A stretch of DNA of 64,000 bases. It comes from Methylibium sp. Root1272. Its GTDB lineage: Bacteria; Pseudomonadota; Gammaproteobacteria; Burkholderiales; Burkholderiaceae_C. Both the position numbers and the translations under genes were made by a program. Shown here piece after piece: positions 54,768 through 63,425 of the stretch. The stretch lies in the NCBI RefSeq assembly GCF_001425905.1, contig NZ_LMDY01000013.1:125194-189193 (forward strand), in the 5' to 3' direction. The notes beneath the pieces were generated by a model. That model saw only the letters and a list, made by a program, of their open reading frames with translations. It made no database searches and had not been told where the DNA came from. Positions within the stretch are counted from its first letter, which is position 1, and every line of letters starts with the position of its first letter.

Positions 54768-55517
54768 ATGAATGCCGCCACCCCCGACTTCGCGAAAATG
54801 GTTCCGGGCTTCGACTTCCTGCAGGGCCTGGTCAAGAACGCCGGTTCGGTGCTGCCCAACATCGGCCAGTGGGTCGCGCCGACGCTGAACCCCGAGGAGC
54901 TGGAGAAGCGCATCGAGGAGTTGCGCACGGTGCAGTTCTGGCTCGAACAGAACGCGCGCATGCTGGGTGCCACGATCCAGGCGCTGGAAGTGCAGCGCAT
55001 GACGCTGTCGACGCTGAAGACCATGAACGTGCAGGTGGCCGACCTGCGCGAGTCGCTGCGCATCAAGCTGCCCGATGACGAACCCGCCGCAGCCGCGGCG
55101 CCCGACGTCGAGGACGATGACGACGACGAGCCGGCCGAGACACCGGCCGCGAAGAAGCCTGCCGCATCGCGCGCGAAGGCCAAACCGGCCGCCGCGCCGG
55201 TGACCGGTATCGTCGACCCGACCCAGTGGTGGGGTGCGCTGACCAAGCAGTTCACGCAACTGGCCGCCAGCACCATGAAGGACGTGGCGTCCGACTCCGC
55301 GAAGCAGCTCGCGGGCAACCTGGTGAAGCAGAGCTTCGATGCCGCCGAGCAGACCATCAAGGTCGGCATGGCGCCGGCCCGCAAGGCGGCCGAGATGGCC
55401 GGCGGCGTGGCCAACCGTGCCGCTCGCGCGGCCGCCTCCGGCAAGTCGGCCACCAAGCCCGCGGCGGCGAAGAAGAAGGCCGCCCCGGCACGCAAGGCGG
55501 CGGCCCGCCGGCGCTGA
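54768..55517 (+). CDS. phaM: PhaM family PHA granule protein
   Basis: 249 residues. The N-terminal half (FDFLQGLVKNAGSVLPNIGQ, LEKRIEELRTVQFWLEQNA) is the conserved PhaM region that binds and activates PHA synthase. The C-terminal tail is Lys/Ala/Pro-rich (AAAKKKAAPARKAAARRR), the histone-like DNA-binding part that tethers granules to the nucleoid. An acidic stretch (EDDDDDEPAE) lies between. ATG 54768 has AGGAG at 54756-54760. Works with the phasin encoded at 24928. Confidence 0.9.
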   Translation: MNAATPDFAKMVPGFDFLQGLVKNAGSVLPNIGQWVAPTLNPEELEKRIEELRTVQFWLEQNARMLGATIQALEVQRMTLSTLKTMNVQVADLRESLRIKLPDDEPAAAAAPDVEDDDDDEPAETPAAKKPAASRAKAKPAAAPVTGIVDPTQWWGALTKQFTQLAASTMKDVASDSAKQLAGNLVKQSFDAAEQTIKVGMAPARKAAEMAGGVANRAARAAASGKSATKPAAAKKKAAPARKAAARRR

Positions 55518-55537
55518 TTCTTCCCGCGCCGGACTCG

Positions 55538-56764
55538 ATGCAAGCCTTCGCCCACGCCCACGCCACCCACCCCGACGCCCGGCTGGCCCTCGGGCTGGTG
55601 TGCGCGCAACTCGACGCCCAGCTCGCCGACCGCCCCGCGCCGACGCTGGGCTGGTGTTACCTGACCGACCACCACGCACCGGCCGCCGAGGCCCTGCTGG
55701 CCGAGTTGCGCGAGCGCTATCCGGGCACCGCCTGGGTCGGCAGCGTCGGCATCGGCATCTGCGCGAGCGGTGTCGAGTACTTCGACGAGCCCGGGCTCGC
55801 GGTGATGCTGGCGGCGATGCCGCGCGAACAGTTCCGCGTGTTCTCCGGGCGCCGGCCGCTGCAGGGCGACGCCGGTTTCCAGCCGCACACGGCGCTGGTG
55901 CACGCCGACCCGTCGACGCCCGAGCTGTCGGAGCTGGTCGGCGAGCTGAGCGAGCGGGTCGACAGCGGCTACCTGTTCGGCGGCCTCGGCTCGGCGCGCA
56001 ACCGCGTGCTGACGATCGCCGCCCCCGGCGGCGCGGATGCCGGCGAGGGCGGCGTGTTCACCGGCGGCCTGTCGGGCGTGGCGTTCACCGCCGATGTGGC
56101 GATCGTCTCGCGCATCACCCAGGGCTGCCAGCCGGTGGGCCCGGTGCGGGCGATCACGCGGATCGAGCGCAACGTGGTCTACGAGCTCGACGACCGTCCC
56201 GCGCTCGACTGCCTGCTGGGCGATCTGGCCGTCGACGAGCAGGCGCCGCGCGAGGCGCTGCCCCGCATGCGCAGCACGCTGGTCGGGCTGAGCGACACCG
56301 CGGCGCCGCGGCCGGGCGAGTTCGTCACTGCGGCGCGCGGCCATGCCTTCGGCACCGAGACGCGGGTGCGCCACCTGATCGGCATCGACCCGCAGCGCCG
56401 CGGCATCGCGATCGCCGACACCGCACTCGCCGGCCAGCAACTCGCCTTCTGCCATCGCGACACCGACGCGGCCCGGCGCGACCTGGTGCGCATCGCCACC
56501 GAGATCCGCAGCGCGCTCGAACCCGACGACCTGCCGGACGGCGGCGCGGCCGTGACCGGTGGGCGACAGATCGTCGGCGCGCTCTACGTGAGCTGCACCG
56601 GCCGCGGCGGCCCGCACTTCGGCGCGCCGTCGGCCGAGCTGCAGCTGCTGCGCCATGCGCTCGGCGACGTGCCGCTGGTCGGCTTCTTCGCCGCGGGCGA
56701 GATCGGCCACCGCCATCTCTACGGCTACACCGGCGTGCTGACGGTGTTCACCGCGCCGGCGTGA
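55538..56764 (+). CDS. FIST domain sensory protein
   Basis: 408 residues with FIST N (about 20-215) and FIST C (about 230-400) domains. WVGSVGIGICASGVEYFDE, YLFGGLGSARNRV and PLVGFFAAGEIGHRHLYGYT are typical. FIST proteins sense small ligands, perhaps amino acids, in signal transduction, but this one has no attached output domain. Ends four bases before a start codon of the next frame. Confidence 0.88.
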   Translation: MQAFAHAHATHPDARLALGLVCAQLDAQLADRPAPTLGWCYLTDHHAPAAEALLAELRERYPGTAWVGSVGIGICASGVEYFDEPGLAVMLAAMPREQFRVFSGRRPLQGDAGFQPHTALVHADPSTPELSELVGELSERVDSGYLFGGLGSARNRVLTIAAPGGADAGEGGVFTGGLSGVAFTADVAIVSRITQGCQPVGPVRAITRIERNVVYELDDRPALDCLLGDLAVDEQAPREALPRMRSTLVGLSDTAAPRPGEFVTAARGHAFGTETRVRHLIGIDPQRRGIAIADTALAGQQLAFCHRDTDAARRDLVRIATEIRSALEPDDLPDGGAAVTGGRQIVGALYVSCTGRGGPHFGAPSAELQLLRHALGDVPLVGFFAAGEIGHRHLYGYTGVLTVFTAPA

Positions 56765-56850
56765 TGACATACATGCCAGAAGCGCTGCCGGGCCTCGCGG
56801 CCACCGCCACGGCTCGGGGAACCGGCGGACAACGGCGCGGTCTGACCGCC

Positions 56851-57429
56851 ATGCGCGTCCTTCCGCTTCCGACCGTCGCGGGCCTGATGGCGCTGGCCCT
56901 GCACGCGTCGGCGCCTGCCCAGCCGACCCCGGCCGCCACGCCGGCGTCGGCGGCCTCGGCCGCAGCACCCGCGGCGCCTGCTGCGCGCGAGATCGTGCAG
57001 CAGCGCCTGCCCGACGGGCGCGTGATCTTCACCGACCGGCCGCAGCCGGGCGCGAAGACCGAACGCCGCTGGACCACGACGCCCGAAGACCCGGCCGAGG
57101 CCGACGCGCGCCGCGCCGCGTCGCAGCGCGAATCGGCCGCGGTCAGCGAACGCATCGGACGCCAGATCGAGCAGCAGCGAGAGCGCGACCAGGAGGTCGA
57201 GCTGGCCCGCGCGAAGGCGGCGCAGGCCGAGGCCGAGCGCGAGGCGGCCCGCGCACGCGTCGAGGCGGAAGCGCCGCCACCGGTGGTGGTGATCCCGCAC
57301 CGGCCGGTGCGCCCGCGCCCGCCGCCGACGGTGCGCCCGCCCGAGCCCCGCCCACCGGAGCGGCCCGGCCCCAAGGTCCCGCCCCGTCCGGGCGCCACGC
57401 CGCCGCCGGGCACCTTGGTCGAGCACTGA
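56851..57429 (+). CDS. DUF4124-like periplasmic protein
   Basis: 192 residues with a signal peptide (MRVLPLPTVAGLMALALHAS, cleavage near ASAPAQ). The DUF4124 core is VQQRLPDGRVIFTDRPQPG. A charged coiled-coil stretch (RIGRQIEQQRERDQEVELAR) and a Pro/Arg-rich tail (about 145-190) follow. Function unknown; the family may bind peptidoglycan or other envelope parts. An upstream in-frame ATG at 56764 is less likely as a start. Confidence 0.78.
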   Translation: MRVLPLPTVAGLMALALHASAPAQPTPAATPASAASAAAPAAPAAREIVQQRLPDGRVIFTDRPQPGAKTERRWTTTPEDPAEADARRAASQRESAAVSERIGRQIEQQRERDQEVELARAKAAQAEAEREAARARVEAEAPPPVVVIPHRPVRPRPPPTVRPPEPRPPERPGPKVPPRPGATPPPGTLVEH

Positions 57430-57432
57430 AGA

Positions 57433-57525
57433 CCCTCACCCCGGCCCTCTCCCGCAAAGCGGGAGAGGGCCGGGGGCCTTGCTCCCTCTCCACCGGCCAC
57501 GGGGGAGAGGGCCGGGGTGAGGGGG
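57433..57525. repeat. Dispersed palindromic repeat, copy 5 (tandem)
   Basis: Two units. 57433-57478 has CCCTCACCCCGGCCCTCTCC with GCGGGAGAGGGCCGGGG, and 57484-57525 has CCCTCTCCACCGGCCACGG with GGAGAGGGCCGGGGTGAGGG. It lies between the DUF4124 gene and glcD and belongs to the family of the copies at 7021, 12019, 21599 and 42691. Confidence 0.82.
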
Positions 57526-57694
57526 TCGGGTCCAGCGCGCGCCACCCCCCTTCGCGACACGCCCATTGCCCTCGTCCGCGTCAAAACCGCCAGAACCCGA
57601 GCGCATGGCCGGCGGGGTCGCCAGCGCTTAAGCTCACGCGTTGAGTGCGGCCGTCGCCATCCGTGGGGATCGGCGGCCACGCCAGGAGACATCG

Positions 57695-59209
57695 ATGAAC
57701 GCACCCCTCGCCGCGACCGCGCTGCCTGCCGCCCTGTCCCGCGAAGAACGCAGCCGCCGCCAGGCCGAGGTCGTGGCCGCGCTGGCGCCGCTGTTGCCGG
57801 CCCATGCGCTGCTGTGGCATCGCGAGGACACCATCCCCTATGAGTGCGACGGCCTGACCGCCTACCGCGCGATGCCGCTGGTCGTCGCGCTGCCGGAGAC
57901 CGAGGCCCAGGTCGCCGCGGTGCTGAAGGCCTGCCACCGCCTCGCGGTGCCAGTGGTGGCGCGCGGCGCCGGCACCGGCCTGTCGGGCGGCGCGATGCCG
58001 CACGAGCTGGGCGTGACGCTCTCGCTCGCCAAGTTCAACAGGATCCTGAAGGTCGATCCGCTCAGCCGCACCGCCGTCGTGCAGACCGGCGTGCGCAACG
58101 CGGCGATCAGCGAGGCAGCCTCGCCGCACGGCCTGTACTACGCGCCCGATCCGAGCAGCAAGATCGCCTGCACGATCGGCGGCAACGTGGCCGAGAACTC
58201 CGGCGGCATGCACTGCCTGAAGTACGGCCTGACGATCCACAACGTGCTGCGGGTGCGCGGATTCTCCGTCGAGGGCGAGCCGGTCGAGTTCGGCTCCGAG
58301 GCGCTCGACGCGCCGGGCCTGGACCTGCTGTCGGCGGTGATCGGCTCCGAGGGCATGCTCGCGGTGACGCTCGAGGTCACGGTGAAGCTGGTGCCCAAGC
58401 CGCTGCTGGCGCGCGCCATCCTGGCCAGCTTCGACGACGTGCGCAAGGCCGGCAACGCGGTGGCCGCGCTGATCGGCGCCGGCATCATCCCGGCCGGCCT
58501 GGAGATGATGGACAAGCCGATGACCGCCGCGGTCGAGGACTTCGTGCACGCCGGCTACGACCTCGACGCATACGCCATCCTGATCTGCGAGAGCGATGGC
58601 ACGCCCGAGGAGGTGGAGGAGGAGATCGCGCGCATGGTGGCGGTGATGGAGGGCGCCGGCGCGACGCGCTTCGACATCAGCACCAGCGAGGCCGAACGGC
58701 TGAAGTTCTGGAGCGGGCGCATGAACGCCTTTCCGGCCAGCGGCCGCATCAGCCCCGACTACATGTGCATGGACTCGACCATCCCGCGCAAGAAGCTGGC
58801 CGAGATCTTGACCCGCATCACCGAGATGGAGACGAAGTACGGCCTGCGCTGCTGCAACGTCTTCCATGCCGGCGACGGCAACCTGCACCCGCTGATCCTG
58901 TTCGACGCCAACGACCCCGACCAGCTGCACCGTGCCGAGCTGTTCGGCGCCGACATCCTGGAGACCAGCGTGATGCTCGGTGGCACCGTGACCGGCGAAC
59001 ACGGCGTGGGCATCGAGAAGCTCAGCTCGATGTGCGTGCAGTTCACGCCGGCCGAGCGCGAGCAGATGCTGGGCCTCAAGCGCGCCTTCGACGCGGCCGG
59101 CCTGCTGAACCCCGGCAAGGTGATCCCGACGCTGCACCGCTGCGCCGAGTACGGAAAGATGCACGTGAAGAAGGGCCTGCTGCCCTTCCCCGACCTGCCG
59201 CGGTTCTGA
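57695..59209 (+). CDS. glcD: Glycolate oxidase FAD-binding subunit GlcD
   Basis: 504-residue FAD oxidase of the VAO/PCMH family. PVVARGAGTGLSGGAMP is the FAD pyrophosphate-binding segment, and GGNVAENSGGMHCLKYG and the C-terminal GEHGVGIEKL are conserved. It oxidises glycolate to glyoxylate with GlcE and GlcF and feeds the respiratory chain. ATG 57695 follows CAGGAGAC. First gene of glcDEF; no GlcC-type regulator is visible. Confidence 0.96.
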   Translation: MNAPLAATALPAALSREERSRRQAEVVAALAPLLPAHALLWHREDTIPYECDGLTAYRAMPLVVALPETEAQVAAVLKACHRLAVPVVARGAGTGLSGGAMPHELGVTLSLAKFNRILKVDPLSRTAVVQTGVRNAAISEAASPHGLYYAPDPSSKIACTIGGNVAENSGGMHCLKYGLTIHNVLRVRGFSVEGEPVEFGSEALDAPGLDLLSAVIGSEGMLAVTLEVTVKLVPKPLLARAILASFDDVRKAGNAVAALIGAGIIPAGLEMMDKPMTAAVEDFVHAGYDLDAYAILICESDGTPEEVEEEIARMVAVMEGAGATRFDISTSEAERLKFWSGRMNAFPASGRISPDYMCMDSTIPRKKLAEILTRITEMETKYGLRCCNVFHAGDGNLHPLILFDANDPDQLHRAELFGADILETSVMLGGTVTGEHGVGIEKLSSMCVQFTPAEREQMLGLKRAFDAAGLLNPGKVIPTLHRCAEYGKMHVKKGLLPFPDLPRF

Positions 59210-59252
59210 CGCCGGCCTGTCCTCCATTCGTTCGAGAAGAAGAGCCACGACG

Positions 59253-60383
59253 ATGACCCCTCCCGACGACGACCCCGCATTGCGCGCGCTCGTGGAACGC
59301 GTGCGCGCCGCGCAGGCCGACGGCAGCGCGCTCGAGATCGCCGGCCACGGCTCCAAGGCCTTCTACGGCGGCCCGCGCCACGGCGAGGCGCTGTACACCA
59401 CCGGGCTCACCGGCATCTCCAGCTACGAGCCCACCGAGCTGGTGGTGAGCGCGCGCGCCGGCACGCCGATCGCCGAGCTGGAGGCGGCACTCGCCGAGCA
59501 GGGCCAGTGCCTGCCATTCGAGCCGCCGCGCTTTCGCATCGGCTCGGTCGCCAAGGGCACGGTGGGCGGGCTGGTCGCGGCCGGCCTGAGCGGGCCCAGT
59601 CGCGCCAGCGTGGGCGCGGTGCGCGACCACGTGCTCGGCGCCACGCTGCTGAACGGTCGCGCCGAGGTGCTGAGCTTCGGCGGCCAGGTGATGAAGAACG
59701 TGGCCGGCTACGACGTGTCGCGCCTGCTGTGCGGCTCGATGGGCGTGCTGGGCATCGTGCTCGAGGTGTCGCTGAAGGTGCTGCCGGTGCAGCCGGCCAC
59801 GGCCACGCTGCGCTTCGAGCTCGACGAGGCCGCGGCGCTGGCGCAGCTCAACGCCTGGGGCGGCCAGCCGTTGCCGATCAGCGCCAGCGCGTGGTGGTCC
59901 GGCATGCTGCTGCTGCGGCTGCGCGGCGCACGCGCCGCGGTCAACGCCGCCGTCGACACCCTGCTCACCAAGCACCGCGGCGAGGGCGTCGACGACGGCA
60001 TGGCCACGCCGTTCTGGGACGGCCTGCGCGACCACGAGGACGAGTTCTTCATCAAGGCCCGCACCGCGGTCGAGTCGAACACCGGCGCCGCCCTGTGGCG
60101 CCTGTCGGTGCCGCAGACCGCCGCGCCGGTCTCGCTGCCCGGCGAGCAGCTGATCGAATGGGGCGGCGCGCAGCGCTGGTGGTGCACCGCCGCCAGTGCG
60201 GCCACGGTCCGCGAAGCGGCCCAGCGCGCCGGCGGCCACGCCACGCTGTTCCGCGGCGGCGACAAGGCGGCCGGCGTGTTCACGCCGCTGAGTGCGCCGC
60301 TGACACGCATCCAGCGCGAGCTCAAGCGCGAGTTCGACCCGGCCGGCGTGTTCAACCGCGGCCGCCTCTACCCCGATCTGTGA
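59253..60383 (+). CDS. glcE: Glycolate oxidase subunit GlcE
   Basis: 376 residues. A shorter relative of GlcD with the FAD segment GHGSKAFYGGPRHGEALYTT and PPRFRIGSVAKGTVGGLVAA. The C-terminal RELKREFDPAGVFNRGRLYP is typical of the family. It is an essential subunit of membrane-associated glycolate oxidase. It is 43 bp after glcD and 14 bp before glcF. Confidence 0.95.
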   Translation: MTPPDDDPALRALVERVRAAQADGSALEIAGHGSKAFYGGPRHGEALYTTGLTGISSYEPTELVVSARAGTPIAELEAALAEQGQCLPFEPPRFRIGSVAKGTVGGLVAAGLSGPSRASVGAVRDHVLGATLLNGRAEVLSFGGQVMKNVAGYDVSRLLCGSMGVLGIVLEVSLKVLPVQPATATLRFELDEAAALAQLNAWGGQPLPISASAWWSGMLLLRLRGARAAVNAAVDTLLTKHRGEGVDDGMATPFWDGLRDHEDEFFIKARTAVESNTGAALWRLSVPQTAAPVSLPGEQLIEWGGAQRWWCTAASAATVREAAQRAGGHATLFRGGDKAAGVFTPLSAPLTRIQRELKREFDPAGVFNRGRLYPDL

Positions 60384-60397
60384 GCTGACCCCGCACG

Positions 60398-61639
60398 ATG
60401 CAAACCACCCTTGCCCCCGAATACCAGGGCAGCGCCGACGGCGCCGACGCCGAAGCGATCCTGCGCAAGTGCGTGCACTGCGGCTTCTGCACCGCCACCT
60501 GCCCGACCTACCAGCTGCTGGGCGACGAGCTCGACGGCCCGCGCGGCCGCATCTACCTGATCAAGCAGGTGCTCGAGGGCGCCGAGCCGACGCGCAAGAC
60601 CCAGCTGCACCTGGATCGCTGCCTGACCTGCCGCAACTGCGAGACCACCTGCCCGTCGGGCGTGCAGTACGGCGCGCTGGTCGACATCGGCCGCCGTGTG
60701 GTCGATGCCAAGGTCGAGCGCCCGGCCGGCGAGCGCGCCGCTCGCACGGCGCTGAAGGAAGGCCTGACCTCGCCGCTGTTCGCGCCGGCGATGAAGCTCG
60801 GCCAGCTGTTCCGTCCGCTGGTGCCCGCGTCGCTGAAGGCCAAGGTGCCGCCGAAGGCACCCGCCAGCGCCCACCGCTGGCCCACCCGCAGCCACCCGCG
60901 CAAGGTGCTGATGCTGCTGGGCTGCGTGCAGCCGGCGATGGCGCCGAACATCAACAGCGCCACCGCGCGCGTGCTCGACGCCGCCGGCATCCAGACCCTG
61001 GTGGCCGACGACGCCGGCTGCTGCGGTGCCATCCGCGACCACCTCGGCGACCACGACGGTGGTCTGGCCGACATGCGCCGCAACGTTGACGCCTGGTGGC
61101 CGCTGGTCGAGGGCCTGACCGGCCAGGGCGCCGTCGAGGCGATCGTGATGAACGCCTCCGGCTGCGGCGTGACCGTCAAGGACTACGCCCGCCACCTGAA
61201 GCACGACCCGGCGTATGCCGAGCGCGCAGCCAAGATCTCGGCACTGACCCGGGACCTGAGCGAACTGCTGCCCGACCTGGTGCCCAGACTCAAGCCGCGG
61301 CTGCGTGGCAAGACACCCAAGCTCGCCTTCCACCCGCCCTGCACGCTGCAGCACGGCCAGCAGTTGCGCGGCGGCGTCGAGGGTGGCCTGCGCGAACTCG
61401 GCTTCGACGTCACGCTGACACCGACCGACAGCCACCTGTGCTGCGGCTCGGCCGGCACCTACTCGGTGCTGCAGCCGACGCTGGCCTACCAGCTGCGCGA
61501 CCGCAAGCTCGCCGCGCTCGCGCCGGTGGGCGCGCAGGCCATCGTGTCGGCCAACATCGGCTGCATCCAGCACCTGCAGAGCGGCACGCCGACGCCGGTG
61601 AAGCACTGGGTGGAGGTGCTGGACGAGGCGCTGGGCTGA
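60398..61639 (+). CDS. glcF: Glycolate oxidase iron-sulphur subunit GlcF
   Basis: 413 residues. Two [4Fe-4S] ferredoxin motifs are CVHCGFCTATCPTY (about 26-39) and CLTCRNCETTCPSGV (about 76-90). Two CCG heterodisulphide-reductase-type domains follow (DDAGCCGAIRDHLGD, SHLCCGSAGTY). It transfers electrons from GlcDE to the quinone pool. Last gene of the operon. Confidence 0.96.
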   Translation: MQTTLAPEYQGSADGADAEAILRKCVHCGFCTATCPTYQLLGDELDGPRGRIYLIKQVLEGAEPTRKTQLHLDRCLTCRNCETTCPSGVQYGALVDIGRRVVDAKVERPAGERAARTALKEGLTSPLFAPAMKLGQLFRPLVPASLKAKVPPKAPASAHRWPTRSHPRKVLMLLGCVQPAMAPNINSATARVLDAAGIQTLVADDAGCCGAIRDHLGDHDGGLADMRRNVDAWWPLVEGLTGQGAVEAIVMNASGCGVTVKDYARHLKHDPAYAERAAKISALTRDLSELLPDLVPRLKPRLRGKTPKLAFHPPCTLQHGQQLRGGVEGGLRELGFDVTLTPTDSHLCCGSAGTYSVLQPTLAYQLRDRKLAALAPVGAQAIVSANIGCIQHLQSGTPTPVKHWVEVLDEALG

Positions 61640-61653
61640 GGTCCTTGCCGCGC

Positions 61654-61682
61654 TTGTTCTCTCGCAGATTGCTGACTAGCAT
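61654..61682 (+). promoter_or_regulatory. Weak sigma-70 promoter candidate for the secreted cassette
   Basis: TTGTTC (61654-61659) and TAGCAT (61677-61682) with the optimal 17-bp spacer, 23 bp before the first ATG of the cassette. The hexamers match only 3 and 4 of 6 positions, so the call rests on spacing and position. Confidence 0.35.
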
Positions 61683-61705
61683 ACCGGCGACTGCAAGGGG
61701 GGACC

Positions 61706-62419
61706 ATGGGAGTTCATGACGGGCGCGGCCGTTGGCGCGCACGCGGTGCCGGCCTGTTCGCGCTGATCGCGGTTGGCGAGGTGCTGGCCGGGCCCTTCAC
61801 CCCCGTGACGGGCCAGGAGTACCGCGAGGTGATCGACCCCCCGACGCAGGTGCAGGGCCAGGCGGTGGTGGGCACGGCCCTGGTCGGCGTGCAGTCGCAG
61901 ATCGGCGCGCAATTCCTGTACGCCCGCGCCAAGGCGCCGTTCAGCGGGCAGGTGCGCGTGAGCCTCACCACCGCCGATGGCCGGTTGCGCGGCGACGGCG
62001 CCTTCCAGGGTGAGGCCCACGAGGGCGAATGGATCGAGCTGGAGCTGGAGCCGAAGGACGGCAAGCGCCTGCGCCCCAATCCGCTGGCGCCCGAGCGCGT
62101 CGCGGTGTCGGTGCGCTATGTCGAGAACGGCTCGTCGGTCGAACAGCCGATGGTCGCGGCCTGGGAGGTCCCGTCCGCAACAGCGACGGCCGCGACGCTG
62201 CGGCTGTATGTCAACAGCCGGCGCGCACCGGAGATGCTGGTGATGGTGAAGGGCAGGCAACCCCAGCTGTGCCGGCGTGCGCCCGACAAGTCGACGGTGC
62301 GCTTCGACATGCTGTGCGAGCTGCCGCTGTCCAGCGTCGTCGGCAGCAAGGGCAAGGTCACACTGGTGCGTCGCGACGGCTTCGACGAGCTGGAGCAGCC
62401 GGTGGTCGTCGGCTGGTGA
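61706..62419 (+). CDS. Exported hypothetical protein, first gene of protease cassette
   Basis: 237 residues, not recognised. A signal peptide (GAGLFALIAVGEVLAG, cleavage near residue 29) leads to a beta-rich mature domain (QAVVGTALVGVQSQIGAQFL, VRVSLTTADGRLRGDGAFQG). Two Cys near the C-terminus (LCRRAPDK, MLCELPLSS) may form a disulphide. AGGGGGG precedes ATG 61706. Followed 13 bp later by a membrane protein and then a trypsin-like protease, in one transcription unit. Confidence 0.7.
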   Translation: MGVHDGRGRWRARGAGLFALIAVGEVLAGPFTPVTGQEYREVIDPPTQVQGQAVVGTALVGVQSQIGAQFLYARAKAPFSGQVRVSLTTADGRLRGDGAFQGEAHEGEWIELELEPKDGKRLRPNPLAPERVAVSVRYVENGSSVEQPMVAAWEVPSATATAATLRLYVNSRRAPEMLVMVKGRQPQLCRRAPDKSTVRFDMLCELPLSSVVGSKGKVTLVRRDGFDELEQPVVVGW

Positions 62420-62432
62420 CGGCAGGCGCACG

Positions 62433-63425
62433 ATGAGACATTTCGTCTCTCACGTCGCAACGATGCTGGTGCTCGCGCTGCTGGCGGCCGCCATCGCACT
62501 GCCGCTCAGCCTGCGCACCGCGAAGGACACCGCATTCACGCTGACCGCGAACACCGACGTCCTGTCGGTCGAGCCGCTGTGCGACCAGGAACTGGTCTGG
62601 GACCTCGGCAGGGCCGAGGCCGTGGCGCTCGGGGCCGGCGCGACACCGCCGGCGCGAGCAGCCAGCGCCACCAGCGTGCACCTGCGCGGCGGCGCGCGCG
62701 CGGTGCTGGAGCGTCGCCCCGACGGCTTGTGGCGCATCGACCTGACCCGTGGGCCGCTGCACGCGCGCTGCATCGCGCAGACCGGCCAGCCTGCGGTGGT
62801 GGTGACGGTCGACGACCAGCATCTGGAGCTGCCGACGGATCCCGGGAAGGGTCCTCGCGCGCTGAGCGTACGGACGACGCGCCCTGCCGCCGCAGGCAAG
62901 GGCCAGGACGCGGACGACAAGCCGTCCGGCACCGTGCTGCTGCTGAGCGGCCGCGTGGTGCTGGGGGAACTGCTGCGCCATGGCGGCGGCTGGCAGCAGA
63001 CCACCTCGCCGCTGCTGCGCGAGGGCAAGCTCGAGGCGCGCACCCGCGAACCCTTCACCGACCGCAGCGTGCCGGTGATCGAGGAGACCCTGGACGCCGG
63101 CAGCCGCGTCGACACGCATGCCTGCCTGGCTCATGCCGAGGCGCCCGCGCAGCTCGCCTGCCTGGGCACCGCCCCGGTGAGCGCCTCCGGCATCGTCTAC
63201 GACAACAAGGATCGCGCGCTCGACGTGAAGCTGCACGTGACGACTGCGCGCATCGGCATCGCGCAGCACGGCGGCGAACAACGCGCCGTCGCCGTCACCT
63301 GGTGGAACCGCTTCGTCTCGCTGCAGTTCGTGCAGATGTTCGCGGCCACCCTCCTGCTGCTCGGCACGCTGGCGCAGACGGTCGTTGCGTTGCCCGCGCT
63401 GTTTCGGCCCTCCCCGTCCTCATGA
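62433..63425 (+). CDS. Two-helix envelope protein of protease cassette
   Basis: 330 residues, not recognised. One N-terminal helix (MLVLALLAAAIALPLSL) and one near the C-terminus (MFAATLLLLGTLAQTVVALP) bracket a periplasmic domain of about 260 residues with four Cys. SVHLRGGARAVLERRPDGLW suggests beta-structure. It overlaps the protease start by four bases (ATGA), so the two are translationally coupled. Could be a regulator or substrate of the protease (inference). Confidence 0.7.
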   Translation: MRHFVSHVATMLVLALLAAAIALPLSLRTAKDTAFTLTANTDVLSVEPLCDQELVWDLGRAEAVALGAGATPPARAASATSVHLRGGARAVLERRPDGLWRIDLTRGPLHARCIAQTGQPAVVVTVDDQHLELPTDPGKGPRALSVRTTRPAAAGKGQDADDKPSGTVLLLSGRVVLGELLRHGGGWQQTTSPLLREGKLEARTREPFTDRSVPVIEETLDAGSRVDTHACLAHAEAPAQLACLGTAPVSASGIVYDNKDRALDVKLHVTTARIGIAQHGGEQRAVAVTWWNRFVSLQFVQMFAATLLLLGTLAQTVVALPALFRPSPSS